From: CAWBOV01 sp963790525
GTDB taxonomy: Bacteria > Actinomycetota > Actinomycetes > Mycobacteriales > Jatrophihabitantaceae
DNA: 64,000 nt
NCBI GenBank assembly: GCA_963790525.1
Contig: CAWBOV010000006.1
Span: 1-64,000 of the forward strand
Reading direction: 5' to 3'
Both the position numbers and the translations under genes were made by a program. This document shows, in pieces, positions 1 through 7,884 of this stretch (positions are counted from its first letter, which is position 1; the number at the start of each line of letters is the position of its first letter). The notes beneath the pieces are model-generated. The model was given only the letters and a program-made list of their open reading frames with translations. It made no database searches and was not told the origin of the DNA.

Positions 1-45
1 GGGGCTAATAGAATGCGTCCAGGCAGGTTCCGACCGGAGCGGAGA

Positions 46-863
46 ATGCACACGATGGACCAGCTGCCTGACTACATCCTCAACGACAGCCACGCCGTCG
101 AATACCAGCGTCTCGATCTGATGTCGAAGATCCTGGATCCGTGGACACGCCGCTACCTGAACACGGTCGGTGTCGGGCCAGGGTGGAATTGCCGGAAGCT
201 GGGCGGCGGCAACGGCAGTGTCTCTGAGTGGCTGTGTGAGCTGGTCGGACCGTCCGGGAGCGTGACGGTAATCGATATCAACCCGGTCCTGTTGAATCTG
301 GGTCCCGGCTCAGAACCTGACCGTGCAGCAGGCCGATATCCGCACCGTCGATCTGCCCGAGTCGGCGTTCGACCTCGTCTCGTGCCGGGCGTTCCTGCAC
401 CAGATCGCCGACCACGCATCCGACGTGCTCGAACGGATGGCAGCCGCCGTGCGCCCTGGAGGATGGCTGCTCGTACAGGAGCCGGACTTCAGCTTGGCGC
501 AGACCACCGAACCGGAGCAGTGGGCATCGACCTGGACGGCACTACTCGAATGGGGTGCTGCCAACGGTGTGGACTGGCTGATCGGGCGACGGCTCCCGAA
601 GTTGGTTAACCAATTGGCACTGGGCCGGGGCATCGGTTGCCTCGACCGACGTCCAGAACATTCGAGGCACTGACCGCGGTGCCAAGTACTTCCAGCTGTT
701 CTTTGCCGAGGTCCGCGACCGCGTCCTAGCCTCCGGAGCAATCCAGGCAGCGACCTTCGACGCCGCCTCGGCGCTACTCGATGACCCGGACTACTGGACC
801 CAATGCTGGATGATGACCGCCGTCTGGGTCCGCAAGTCGACAGCGGCGTCGCATTCGAGCTAG
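46..863 (+). pseudogene. SAM-dependent class I methyltransferase, broken by two frameshifts
   Basis: Three reading frames together spell one methyltransferase of about 270 residues. The first, from the ATG at 46, gives the N-terminal helix and a degraded SAM loop (LGGGNGSVSEWL) followed by a motif II strand (VTVIDINPVLL). Near 295-320 the sense passes to a second frame (AQNLTVQQADIRTVDL, then VRPGGWLLVQEPDF, the post-motif strand). Near 635-650 it passes to a third frame (YFQLFFAEVRDRVLASG), which ends at the TAG at 861. The family transfers methyl groups from SAM to small molecules; no substrate can be read here. Two indels make a working product unlikely unless they are sequencing errors. 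Confidence 0.7.
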
Positions 864-1235
864 GGCGACGCACCGGAATCGTTTCGCCACTTCGTAATCC
901 ATAGCGGTCGCTGGCCAACCCCCCGAACATCGGCCGGCCGCCGACCTACCCTCTCATCAGTGCGCGTTCGGGTGGACGACTCGTGGCTGCCCTAAGGATT
1001 CATATGAGCGGCCCGTTCCGGCTCGGTGTTTGCCTTGAAAGAACGAGTGTTTCGATTCCGCGGGCGATCCGACGTTCCACACCGCTGTTGTCGCTCAAGC
1101 AGGAGCACCTGGGCAGGTCCTGGCTTTACACGCTAGGCGGTCTGCCCCGGTTCGGATCCATGACAGTTGAGCCGCGTTCAGGATGGGGCGACCGCAGTTC
1201 CTGGCTGAACGTACTCGTGTCAGTGGAGGCGAATA
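864..1235. other. Intergenic stretch, no supported gene
   Basis: About 370 bases between the methyltransferase remnant and the NarL-type regulator. Short open frames exist on the plus strand, but none has a recognisable domain or a convincing ribosome binding site. I see no RNA gene or repeat. Confidence 0.5.
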
Positions 1236-1904
1236 TTAGGGTCCGCCGCGCCAGTGGTCGATTCGGTGGTGGTCGGGGGTGAAGCCGTGCTCAATGCCCC
1301 ACAGCACAGCTTGGGTGCGGCTGGCGACGTTGATTTTTCGGTAGATGGTTCGGATGTAGGACTTGACGGTGTTCGGGCTGAGGTAGGTCAGGGCGGCGAC
1401 GTCGGCGTTGTTTTTGCCTTGGGTGATCAGGGCGAGGATTTCGGCTTCGCGGTCGGTGAGGCCTTCGCCTCGTCCGGGCCAGTCGAGGCCGGGGGCGCTG
1501 CGGGCGCGTGCGGGTGGGTCGCTGATCACTTGCTCGCCGGCGTGGATGGCTTCCAAAGCGTCGACCAGCTCACGGGCGGGCAGAGTTTTGGAAAGGTATC
1601 CGTGCGCGCCCTGTTGGCGGGCGCTGGCGATGAGGTCGGGGTGGAAGTTCCAGGTGTAGACGGCGACGCGTCGGGCGCGCGGGTTGTTGACGAGCACGCT
1701 GATTTCGTCGCGGTCAGATTCGGGCTGGGCGAAGGAGTCGTACAGCACGATGTCGACGCCGTCATCGACTGCCTCGTTGGCGTCGATCTCAGCGACGACA
1801 ACGCGGTCGCGGTACTGGTCGAGCATGTGGGCGACGCCGATCAGGACGACGTCGTAGTCGTCGACCAACGCGACGGTGATCGGCCGGCTGCTTGTCGTGG
1901 CCAT
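1236..1904 (-). CDS. NarL/LuxR-family response regulator
   Basis: 222 residues, the usual length for this family. The receiver domain spans about residues 8-125, with the acidic pocket VALVDDYD, a candidate phospho-acceptor region IVLYDSF and the switch lysine in LSKTLP. The LuxR-type helix-turn-helix spans about 148-205 (LTDREAEILALITQGKNNAD, then LSPNTVKSYIRTIYRKI). It should bind DNA as a dimer. No histidine kinase is adjacent, so it is an orphan and may not need phosphorylation. It starts at the ATG at 1904. Two direct repeats of CCTAGGGGTG lie just upstream and may be its own operator. The divergent neighbour is a GlsB-type stress membrane protein. Confidence 0.9.
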   Translation of the reverse strand: MATTSSRPITVALVDDYDVVLIGVAHMLDQYRDRVVVAEIDANEAVDDGVDIVLYDSFAQPESDRDEISVLVNNPRARRVAVYTWNFHPDLIASARQQGAHGYLSKTLPARELVDALEAIHAGEQVISDPPARARSAPGLDWPGRGEGLTDREAEILALITQGKNNADVAALTYLSPNTVKSYIRTIYRKINVASRTQAVLWGIEHGFTPDHHRIDHWRGGP

Positions 1905-1923
1905 GTCTTCGACGCTAGACCTA

Positions 1924-1956
1924 CCTAGGGGTGTACCACACCCGCCCTAGGGGTGG
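1924..1956. promoter_or_regulatory. Two direct repeats of CCTAGGGGTG, 22 bp apart
   Basis: CCTAGGGGTG occurs at 1924-1933 and again at 1946-1955. The start-to-start distance is 22 bp, two helical turns. They lie between the divergent NarL-type regulator and the glsB-like gene, 20-50 bp upstream of the regulator start. Spacing and position suit paired binding by a dimeric LuxR-type protein; that is inference. Confidence 0.45.
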
Positions 1957-2039
1957 TTACGTCATAGACGGAGACGGGCGTCCGACTCTTGGCTCACCCC
2001 GATGAGCGCGTCCGCGCTCACGACAGAACGGAAACTCCC

Positions 2040-2318
2040 ATGCTCGGACTCATCATCAGCCTGATCATCATCGGCCTCATCGCCGGCGCGGTCGCGCGTC
2101 TACTCGTGCCCGGCAAACAAGATCTCTCGATCCCCATGACGATCCTCATCGGGATCATCGGCTCGTTCGTCGGCGGGTTCCTCGGCTACCTGATCTTCCA
2201 CCACGACAGCCAAAACGGCTTCTTCCAACCGTCCGGGATCATCGGCTCAATTATCGGTGCCATCATCGTGCTCCTCATCTGGCTGCGCGTCGGCGGTCGC
2301 AGCAGCATCCGCCACTAA
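2040..2318 (+). CDS. GlsB/YeaQ/YmgE-family stress membrane protein
   Basis: About 92 residues with three hydrophobic segments and the glycine-rich pattern of the family formerly called transglycosylase-associated: IIGLIAGAVARLLVPGKQ, then IIGSFVGGFLGYLI, then GIIGSIIGAIIVLL. I chose the ATG at 2040 because the protein then begins directly with the first membrane segment; an upstream in-frame start would add a hydrophilic leader foreign to the family. These small inner-membrane proteins are general-stress induced; their biochemical role is unknown. It is divergent from the NarL-type regulator and just upstream of an anti-sigma-antagonist remnant, so a stress context is plausible. Confidence 0.85.
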   Translation: MLGLIISLIIIGLIAGAVARLLVPGKQDLSIPMTILIGIIGSFVGGFLGYLIFHHDSQNGFFQPSGIIGSIIGAIIVLLIWLRVGGRSSIRH

Positions 2319-2355
2319 TACTGACGGTACCGACGGGTCAGATCTGGGGACCGAC

Positions 2356-2669
2356 ATGGTGATCACGACTGCAGTAAATGAGGGCGTCGCCTTCATGCAG
2401 GTCACCGGCGAACTGGACCTAGCCGTCGCCGACGAATTCAGGGAAGCCGGCCTAGCCGCGCTGACCCAGCAGTCGGCACCCTTGTCATCGACCTCCACGG
2501 AGTTACTTTCATGGATTCCACGGCGCTCGGGGCTCTGATCGCGATCCGCAACGCGGCGGGCGATCACCATGCGGTTGTGGTCCAGAACGCCCAGCCGAAC
2601 GTCCGGCGCATCTTTGAGATCACCGGACTCGCTGACATCTTCGAAAGCCACGAGCCCGAAGCGATCTGA
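2356..2669 (+). pseudogene. STAS-domain anti-sigma factor antagonist, frameshifted
   Basis: The ATG at 2356 opens a frame with the first half of a STAS domain (GVAFMQVTGELDLAVADEF). Near 2475 the sense passes to another frame (GTLVIDLHGVTFMDSTALGA, then NVRRIFEITGLADIF) and stops at the TGA at 2667. DSTALG contains the serine that is phosphorylated by an anti-sigma kinase in SpoIIAA/RsbV proteins. About 104 residues in all, the normal length. One base has been gained or lost in the loop before the central strand. No partner kinase or sigma gene is visible nearby. Confidence 0.75.
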
Positions 2670-3174
2670 GCAGCTCGGTTGCCGGCCAACAGGTCGTTAT
2701 CAAACCTCTGAAGACGAACGTCTAATAAAGAAACGGCGCCAGCACGTAGGTCAAGTGCTCTATCGGCAATGTACTTATTCAGCTCGTCTGTGGAGGCACC
2801 ATTCTGCTGGACGAGCACAGATCCACAGATTACGCTTGCTTCGAGGCGTCCTGCGGAACCGGCAACTAGGGTTGGCTGCGTGGGACGGCTGACCTCGGAG
2901 AGTTTGGGACTTTCGATGGTCGTCGAGAGGTCATGCCTGATGTTCCTGAACCAGCCTCAGCAGAGGTTGTTGCGTTCGCAGGTGACGGTCAGCCGCTCCT
3001 CGCGGAGTGGGGGTAAGATTCTGCAGCCGGTTGGTGGTGTTGCCTGTCGACGACGCCGTCGGCGTGCACGGCTCTGGCCGACGAGCTGCTGTGGTTCATC
3101 AGCATTCGCTGACTTCGACGCCTGGTGGTCCCCCTGCACTGAGAAGTTCCTGATGGACGACGTTGCCGTCGGAA
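2670..3174. other. Intergenic stretch left of the IS3 element
   Basis: About 500 bases without a supportable gene. Several open frames exist on both strands but lack recognisable motifs or start signals. This may be decayed coding DNA beside the insertion sequence. Confidence 0.4.
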
Positions 3175-4443
3175 TTATTCACGGTCCGGCGTTGACTTCC
3201 TGTCGAAGCGAACCGCCGTTCTGTAGTTTCGGCGGGCGGAGCCGTACTGCTTTCCGGGACACTTTGATGTTTCCCCAGTTTTATGGACTCGCTGGTGAGG
3301 TGATCTGGTCGGCGAGGCGGTGTTCTCGAACTGTATGGGTGTGGTCATGGCGAGGGCGGAGTGGCGTCGTTGTCGGTTGTGGAAGCCTTCGATGTATTCG
3401 AAGATCGCGTTGGCCAGTTCGACGCGGGTGCGCCAGCGCTGACGGTTGAGCAGTTCGACTTGCATGCGTGCCCAGAACGATTCGATGACCGCGTTGTCGT
3501 AAGGGTCGCCGACGGTTCCGAGCGATGGGAGTAGACCGGCTCGGCGTGCGCGGTTGGTGAAGGTCCACGAGGTGAACTGCGTTCCGTGGTCGCCGTGGAT
3601 GATGCCGCCGGCAACTTCGCCGCGCGAATCGATCGCCATGCCGAGGGCGTTGGTGGCCAGGTCTGCTCGGGCTTGTGAGTCGATGGCCCAGCCGACTACG
3701 CGGCGGGAGAAGACGTCGAGCACGACGCAGCAGTAGAGCTTGCCTTCGCTCGTGTGGTGCTCGGTGATGTCGGTGACCCAGAGCTGGTTTGGTCCGTCGC
3801 GGTGGAAGTCGCGTCTGACCAGGTCGGTCACAGTGATCGAGTTCGGCACGCGTTTGGCCTTGCGGCGTAGCGGCAACCCAGCTAGCCCTGCCCGGCGCAT
3901 CAGTAGGCTCACGGTGTTGTGCCCGACCGTGACGCCGTGGGAGTGAACGAGTTCGGCCGTGACTCTCGGGGAGCCGTAGGTCTGGCGCGAGGCCTGGTGG
4001 ATCGCGCTGATGCGATCGGTCAGCCATACGTGGCGAATGGCCCGGGCTGACGGTGCGCGGTGGCGCCATTCGTAGAACCCGGACCGCGACACCGCGAGTT
4101 CGATGCACGCCCGCTTGACCCGGACTCCGTCATCGGCCAGCTCGGCGACGAGCTGGAACCGGTCTTTTGGGGGCACCACCTTCTCGACGGCCGCGGCGGC
4201 CTTGCGCAGAATCTTGTTCTCTTCTTCGAGTTCGCGGATCCGACGTCGAGCTGCTTCCAGTTCGGCAGACTCTGCCCTCGTGGTGCCGGCCTTAAGCCCA
4301 CGATCGATCAGGTCGCGTGACTTCCAGCCATACAGACACGACTCGGCGATTCCCAGCGTTGCAGCGACCTCGCGAACGGTGCGCCCGGAGGCGACCAGGT
4401 CGAGAGCTCGTCGACGGAACTCTGGCGAATAGGGCTTGGGCAC
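3175..4443 (-). CDS. IS3-family transposase, single fused OrfAB reading frame
   Basis: 422 residues. Residues 1-90 are an OrfA-type region: a helix-turn-helix (YSPEFRRRALDLVASGRTV) followed by a leucine-zipper-like segment (ELEAARRRIRELEEENKIL). After a short linker comes an OrfB-type part with an HTH_21-like segment (FYEWRHRAPS) and an rve integrase core. The DDE acids are visible in LWVTDITEH, IIHGDHGTQFTS and DPYDNAVIESFW. OrfA and OrfB normally lie in overlapping frames joined by a programmed frameshift; here they are in frame. The C-terminus reads through the element's inverted repeat into flanking DNA, so the original stop has probably been lost. Confidence 0.9.
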   Translation of the reverse strand: MPKPYSPEFRRRALDLVASGRTVREVAATLGIAESCLYGWKSRDLIDRGLKAGTTRAESAELEAARRRIRELEEENKILRKAAAAVEKVVPPKDRFQLVAELADDGVRVKRACIELAVSRSGFYEWRHRAPSARAIRHVWLTDRISAIHQASRQTYGSPRVTAELVHSHGVTVGHNTVSLLMRRAGLAGLPLRRKAKRVPNSITVTDLVRRDFHRDGPNQLWVTDITEHHTSEGKLYCCVVLDVFSRRVVGWAIDSQARADLATNALGMAIDSRGEVAGGIIHGDHGTQFTSWTFTNRARRAGLLPSLGTVGDPYDNAVIESFWARMQVELLNRQRWRTRVELANAIFEYIEGFHNRQRRHSALAMTTPIQFENTASPTRSPHQRVHKTGETSKCPGKQYGSARRNYRTAVRFDRKSTPDRE

Positions 4444-4533
4444 GGGTGGCTCCTTCCAGAAGGGCCAAGCCGAGCCAGTCTCTCAACGAACGAGTCCGGA
4501 TTACTGGGGGAACATCAAGGTGTCCGGGAAAGC
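3249..4533 (-). mobile_element. IS3-family insertion sequence with terminal inverted repeats
   Basis: Imperfect inverted repeats of about 39 bp bound the transposase: left 3249-3287 (GCTTTCCGGGACACTTTG...) and right 4495-4533, whose reverse complement begins GCTTTCCCGGACACCTTG. About four fifths of positions match. The element is about 1285 bp, normal for the family. The flanking bases do not show a matching 3-bp target duplication (ACT against GGG), so one side may be rearranged. Confidence 0.75.
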
Positions 4534-4591
4534 GGGTCAGGCTCCCGAGCTCTAGACGCCGCGTGGAGCGAGCTTGGCATTAGCGTGGGAC

Positions 4592-4650
4592 ACGAAGACC
4601 TCCGGTGGATGCGTTCCGAGACAGCTCGCACTCCACTCGGAGGTCTTCGT
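4592..4650. repeat. 13-bp perfect inverted repeat around a 33-nt spacer
   Basis: ACGAAGACCTCCG at 4592-4604 is mirrored by CGGAGGTCTTCGT at 4638-4650. The similarity continues with one offset into GTGGA. It could be a hairpin or two facing copies of one transposon end; it sits between the IS3 element and an IS256-like remnant. Confidence 0.5.
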
Positions 4651-4659
4651 CTTGTCAGT

Positions 4660-4818
4660 CAGCCACGCCGTCACCAACGTCCCTGGTCAGAACACCTAGC
4701 CGAACAGCACCACGAATGGGCCGAAGGACGCCGCTACCTATCCCTGGACGCCCTCACCCGAGCCCGCACCACCATCGTCGCCGACGTTGAACTACCCGAG
4801 CTGGAGGCCGCCGCCTGA
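4660..4818 (+). pseudogene. C-terminal remnant of an IS256/Mutator-type transposase
   Basis: The last about 45 residues before the TGA at 4816 (LAEQHHEWAEGRRYLSLDAL and TRARTTIVADVELPE) follow the pattern that ends actinobacterial IS256-family transposases, as I remember it. The catalytic domain is absent upstream, where an IS3 element now sits. I take it as the surviving tail of an older insertion. Other readings are possible because only the tail is present. Confidence 0.45.
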
Positions 4819-4948
4819 ACCACTAACCGAACCCAACTCGAAAATCACCGAATACACCACGCCCAGGGACTTGATCTGGCCGGACCGACCCCACCGCGCG
4901 TTCTTCTGGAGCACGATGGGAGGAGCGCGCGCCGTGCGCTGACTAGGG

Positions 4949-5143
4949 GTGGTGTTCGACGTGAAGGAACCGCGAGCGAAAATACTGATCATGATGCGCC
5001 GCGCCGGATTTGGGGCGGCCTGTGTGGCGGAGGCGAAGGCAACACTGCCGGACCCGGTGGACCTCGACCGGGATGGCCAGATGCTGGCCGAGCTGGGCGT
5101 GTCGAGAGACAGCCTGACCGATGCCATGGGCGGAAGTCCCTAA
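4949..5143 (+). CDS. Small hypothetical protein, 64 residues
   Basis: A short protein from a GTG at 4949 (a second GTG at 4952 would also serve), ending in LPDPVDLDRDGQMLAELGVS and MGGSP. It resembles small uncharacterised actinobacterial proteins with a PVDLDRD...G(V/L)(S/T)RD...GGSP ending that I recall only loosely. No catalytic motif, signal peptide or membrane segment is visible. No clear operon partner. Confidence 0.45.
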   Translation: MVFDVKEPRAKILIMMRRAGFGAACVAEAKATLPDPVDLDRDGQMLAELGVSRDSLTDAMGGSP

Positions 5144-5618
5144 TGCGATTGTGGTGGCTTTACCTCCCGGGCTTTCGGTCGGAGGTCTGCCCCAACAACA
5201 TCCGTATCACGATTAGATGAGGCCGCTCGATTCGCTCGCTGTCTTCCTCATCCTGCGGGCAGAAGAGCCCGGAATGACCATCAGCCGCCGCGACGTCGTG
5301 TAGGCGGCAGTGCGGGCCTTGCTCGACGCCCCCAGCACGGACGATGCCGCTGTTCGGGCACTTTGTTGCTGTCGGGTGGACCTTCAACGATCATCCCCAG
5401 TACCAAGCCGAATGGGCGACGGAAGACGAATCCCAGCAACGAAGCGGCGTCAAGACCTAGCGGGCTGGCCCGCCCCGCTCGAGTAGGGGCGGGCCGTTCG
5501 CGTTCGGCTCGTGGGGCGCAGGTGGGGTCTTGGACCGCCGGCAGATTTGCAGGAGCCGGCTTGCCTCCACCTTGGCGCTCATCGGCGCTTTGACGCCCCC
5601 GAGCGTGTCGTGGGGCTG
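5144..5618. other. Intergenic stretch with one terminator-like hairpin
   Basis: About 475 bases with no supportable gene. The only clear structure is the GC-rich hairpin at 5467-5495, listed separately. Confidence 0.45.
5467..5495. terminator. Perfect 10-bp GC hairpin
   Basis: GGCCCGCCCC at 5467-5476 pairs exactly with GGGGCGGGCC at 5486-5495 across a 9-nt loop. There is no clear T-tract, as is common for high-GC terminators. It lies downstream of the small plus-strand gene ending at 5143 and downstream of the minus-strand capsid remnant ending at 5619, so it could serve either side. Confidence 0.5.
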
Positions 5619-6210
5619 TCAGGCCTCGAGCAGCCGAATCGCGTTGGAGTTGACGACGTCGCCGCCGATGCGTGCCCACATTTGCAGGCCGCGCTGGCCG
5701 GTGGGGCGACGGTTCGCGCCCAGCAGGTTCTGAATGAACTCCACCTGGGTGCCGACCCGGTCCACGATCGGGTAGCCCTGGGCGAAGTCGCCGTAGGCCA
5801 GGACGGGGTCCTTCCCGGTGCCGGCGGTAGCACCGACGGCGGCCAGCCCGGATTCCTCCGCGAGGGCCGGCGCAAGAGTCGGTCGTTCGCGATCTCGGGG
5901 AAGACCCTCGCGCCGTTGCCGGTCTCGAACTGCGCCATCGTGTTGATCGTGGTCAGGGGCGGCGAGGAACTGCGCGTGGGGCCGGAACCGGGGCGAAAGA
6001 GCGTCCTACGGCCCGTACACGTCCGCGGCCACGAGTGCATCCGTGGCCGTGGCGATCTTGCTGCCGGCGTCCAGGCCGACCGTGAGGCCGGTGGGCTGCC
6101 CGGTGCCGGTGCCGGTGCTGTTGGCGAACGCGGCCACGGTGAGCTGGTCGAGCGTCGGCCATGGGGCGTTGCAGCTGGTTGCCCAGGTCGGACCGGCTCT
6201 CCATGCCCCC
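5619..6210 (-). pseudogene. HK97-type phage major capsid protein remnant
   Basis: Read on the minus strand, several frames spell the C-terminal two thirds of an HK97-fold capsid protein: LDQLTVAAFANSTGTGTGQP and DAGSKIATATDALVAADVYG, then ALSPRFRPHAQFLAAPD, TINTMAQFETGNGARVFPEI, and finally VLAYGDFAQGYPIVDRVG, LLGANRRPTGQRGL and ARIGGDVVNSNAIRLLEA before the TGA at 5619. GDF..GY.I.DR and the RRPTG..G loop are typical of the family. At least three frameshifts and a lost N-terminus show decay. No portal, protease or tail gene is nearby, so this is an isolated prophage fragment. Confidence 0.65.
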
Positions 6211-6406
6211 GGAGAGTGACCGTTCTTGCCGGGCGCCTAGCCCGCCCGGCGCATGCAGTGTCGCCGTCGTCCGGGGCCGGGTCCGGGTCTGTCAGATTTT
6301 CTGTGTAAGGGGGTCATGGCTAGCTGGTTCCCAGGAGTCGCCGTAGGTCATTGCGAGGGTGTTGAGGATGGATTTCCAGCCGGTGATCTGCCCTGCCCTA
6401 CTCGGC

Positions 6407-7324
6407 TCAGGCGCGCAGCCGGGCTCCCCACGTTGAGCTGGTCGTTTGTCCGGGCTCTAGTCGAATGACGTTCTGACCGGTTTGGAAGGCGTTCGGTGGG
6501 CACGTCATGGGCTCGGTGCCCAGTCCGCGACGTCGACGCGGTGGCTCGAGGGTGTCGGCGGTGTAGAGCTCGATGATGGGGTAGGCCTCATCGACCCATA
6601 TCTCGGTGGTCTGTCCGTCGGTGCCGGTCAGGCTGACCCACGCCCGGCCGTCGCCGTCGCGATCTAGGTCGGTGAAGGCGTAGTCCACGCGCAGGTCGCC
6701 GATCCGGCGGCTGGTCCGAAAGTCGAAGGCTGTGTCGATGACGTCTTCGGTGCCGACGGGGAGCTCCCGGTGAGGGTCGGTGACGATGCGGGTGCGCGCG
6801 GCCAGCTGAAGGGTGCAGTCATCGATCAGTCCGGAGCCGGGAGACAGGTAGGGGTGTTGCCCGCATCCGTAGGGGCAGGTCTTATCGCCCTAGTTGGTGG
6901 CGGTCGTCGTGACGGTCAGCCCCGCCTCATCGAGGCGGTAGTCGATCTGTACCTCCAGCAGGAACGGGTATCCCTCGAGCGGGTGGAGGGTTGCAGCCAT
7001 CACGATGTGCTTGTCGGATTGGCGTACCGGTTGCCAGGGTCGCCAGTGCAGGAAGCCGTGGATGGCGTTGTGCTTGTCGGGTTCGGTGAGGGCGACCTGG
7101 TAGTCGGTCTCGTCGAAGCGGTAGCGGCCGTCCGCGAGCCGGTTGGGCCACGGGACCAGGGGTGCGCCGTGGGCGCCGTCGCACATTGCCTCAAGCGGGT
7201 AGGGCTGCAGCACGTCGCGGTCACCCGCCTGGTAGCTGCGGATGCCGCCGCCGACCTCGACGATCGTGGCCTGCTGGTCTCCGTCGCTGATGACATGCTG
7301 TCGTCCGGATGGTGGTCTTGCCAT
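6407..7324 (-). pseudogene. galM: Aldose 1-epimerase (galactose mutarotase), interrupted by one in-frame TAG
   Basis: One continuous frame of 305 codons with a single amber codon at codon 145 (plus-strand CTA at 6890-6892). Before it: GDRDVLQPYPLEAMCDGAHG, PLVPWPNRLADGRYRF, NAIHGFLHW with the catalytic-site histidine. After it: DKTCPYGCGQHPYLSPG with the second histidine region, then the C-terminal beta-sandwich down to WGARLRA. The family interconverts alpha and beta anomers of hexoses in the cytoplasm. Everything except codon 145 looks intact, so inactivation is recent, an assembly error, or suppressed. It starts at the ATG at 7324. Confidence 0.8.
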
Positions 7325-7330
7325 GAGGTG

Positions 7331-7699
7331 TCACGCCTTCCTGTTCGCGGGGCTGGCGACTGCGTCCAGCGGATCAGCTATGACGGTCATCGTGTTGTCG
7401 CCCGGGCGGGGACGCGACCCGCATGATGAAGCACAGCCCTCAGCAGCCGCCGCGCCGAGAGCGCCGACAATGAGCCAGAAGGCTCGGTCCAGGTGGACTG
7501 CGTTCGCGGACGGGCAGCCGACCTCGGGCGAGGTCGGTCTGCCGCTCGAGAGCGTCCGTTCGCGCGAAGCGGGCACGCCGCCGATGCAGCGCGCGATCGC
7601 GGGTGTGACGGGCGATTCATCGGCGGACGCGCCGGGGCCCCGTCCGCCGAGCAGGCCCGCCCGGAGCTGGACCAGGCGATGATTGACATCGGTGGTCAT
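7331..7699 (-). CDS. Unrecognised 122-residue open frame upstream of galM
   Basis: An ATG-started frame that ends 6 bp before the epimerase gene. It has an Arg/Pro/Ala-rich first half and one weakly hydrophobic segment (AFWLIVGALGAAAAEG). No domain is recognised. Its position suggests a shared transcript with the epimerase, but the overlapping frames on both strands are also open, so this may be a composition artefact of high-GC DNA. Confidence 0.22.
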   Translation of the reverse strand: MTTDVNHRLVQLRAGLLGGRGPGASADESPVTPAIARCIGGVPASRERTLSSGRPTSPEVGCPSANAVHLDRAFWLIVGALGAAAAEGCASSCGSRPRPGDNTMTVIADPLDAVASPANRKA

Positions 7700-7785
7700 C
7701 GCCGCGCCTCCTTCTGTACGGAGCCAGTTCGCGCAGCCCTACTGGGGCACGTGACTAGCAAGGTCTTCTAGTCTGCCAGCACTGA

Positions 7786-7806
7786 TTGCGACTATGCAAG
7801 GGTTGC
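7786..7806. promoter_or_regulatory. TTGCG/GCAA palindromic site upstream of the b561 gene
   Basis: TTGCGACTATGCAA (7786-7799) is an imperfect dyad and overlaps GCAA-GGG-TTGC (7796-7806). It lies about 80 bp upstream of the cytochrome b561 start. The same pattern occurs at 12141, 12253 and 15650, which suggests a common regulator. Confidence 0.4.
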
Positions 7807-7884
7807 GATACGCTACATTCGTCGCCCGCGGGCTAGCCGAACGGGTGCTGGGGCCATCGCGATGCTGGAGAGGAGCCGGGACCG

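Noticed and set aside
983..1282. Plus-strand 99-codon frame before the NarL regulator
   Set aside because: Overlaps the end of the regulator gene and shows no family resemblance.
2564..2818. Minus-strand frame with VLVQQNGASTDELNKY, weakly like an ANTAR helix
   Set aside because: Only a partial pattern, and it overlaps the STAS remnant; not enough to call a gene.
5511..6308. Long plus-strand open frame of 265 codons over the capsid remnant
   Set aside because: The minus strand carries recognisable capsid motifs; the plus frame has no motif and is a high-GC shadow.
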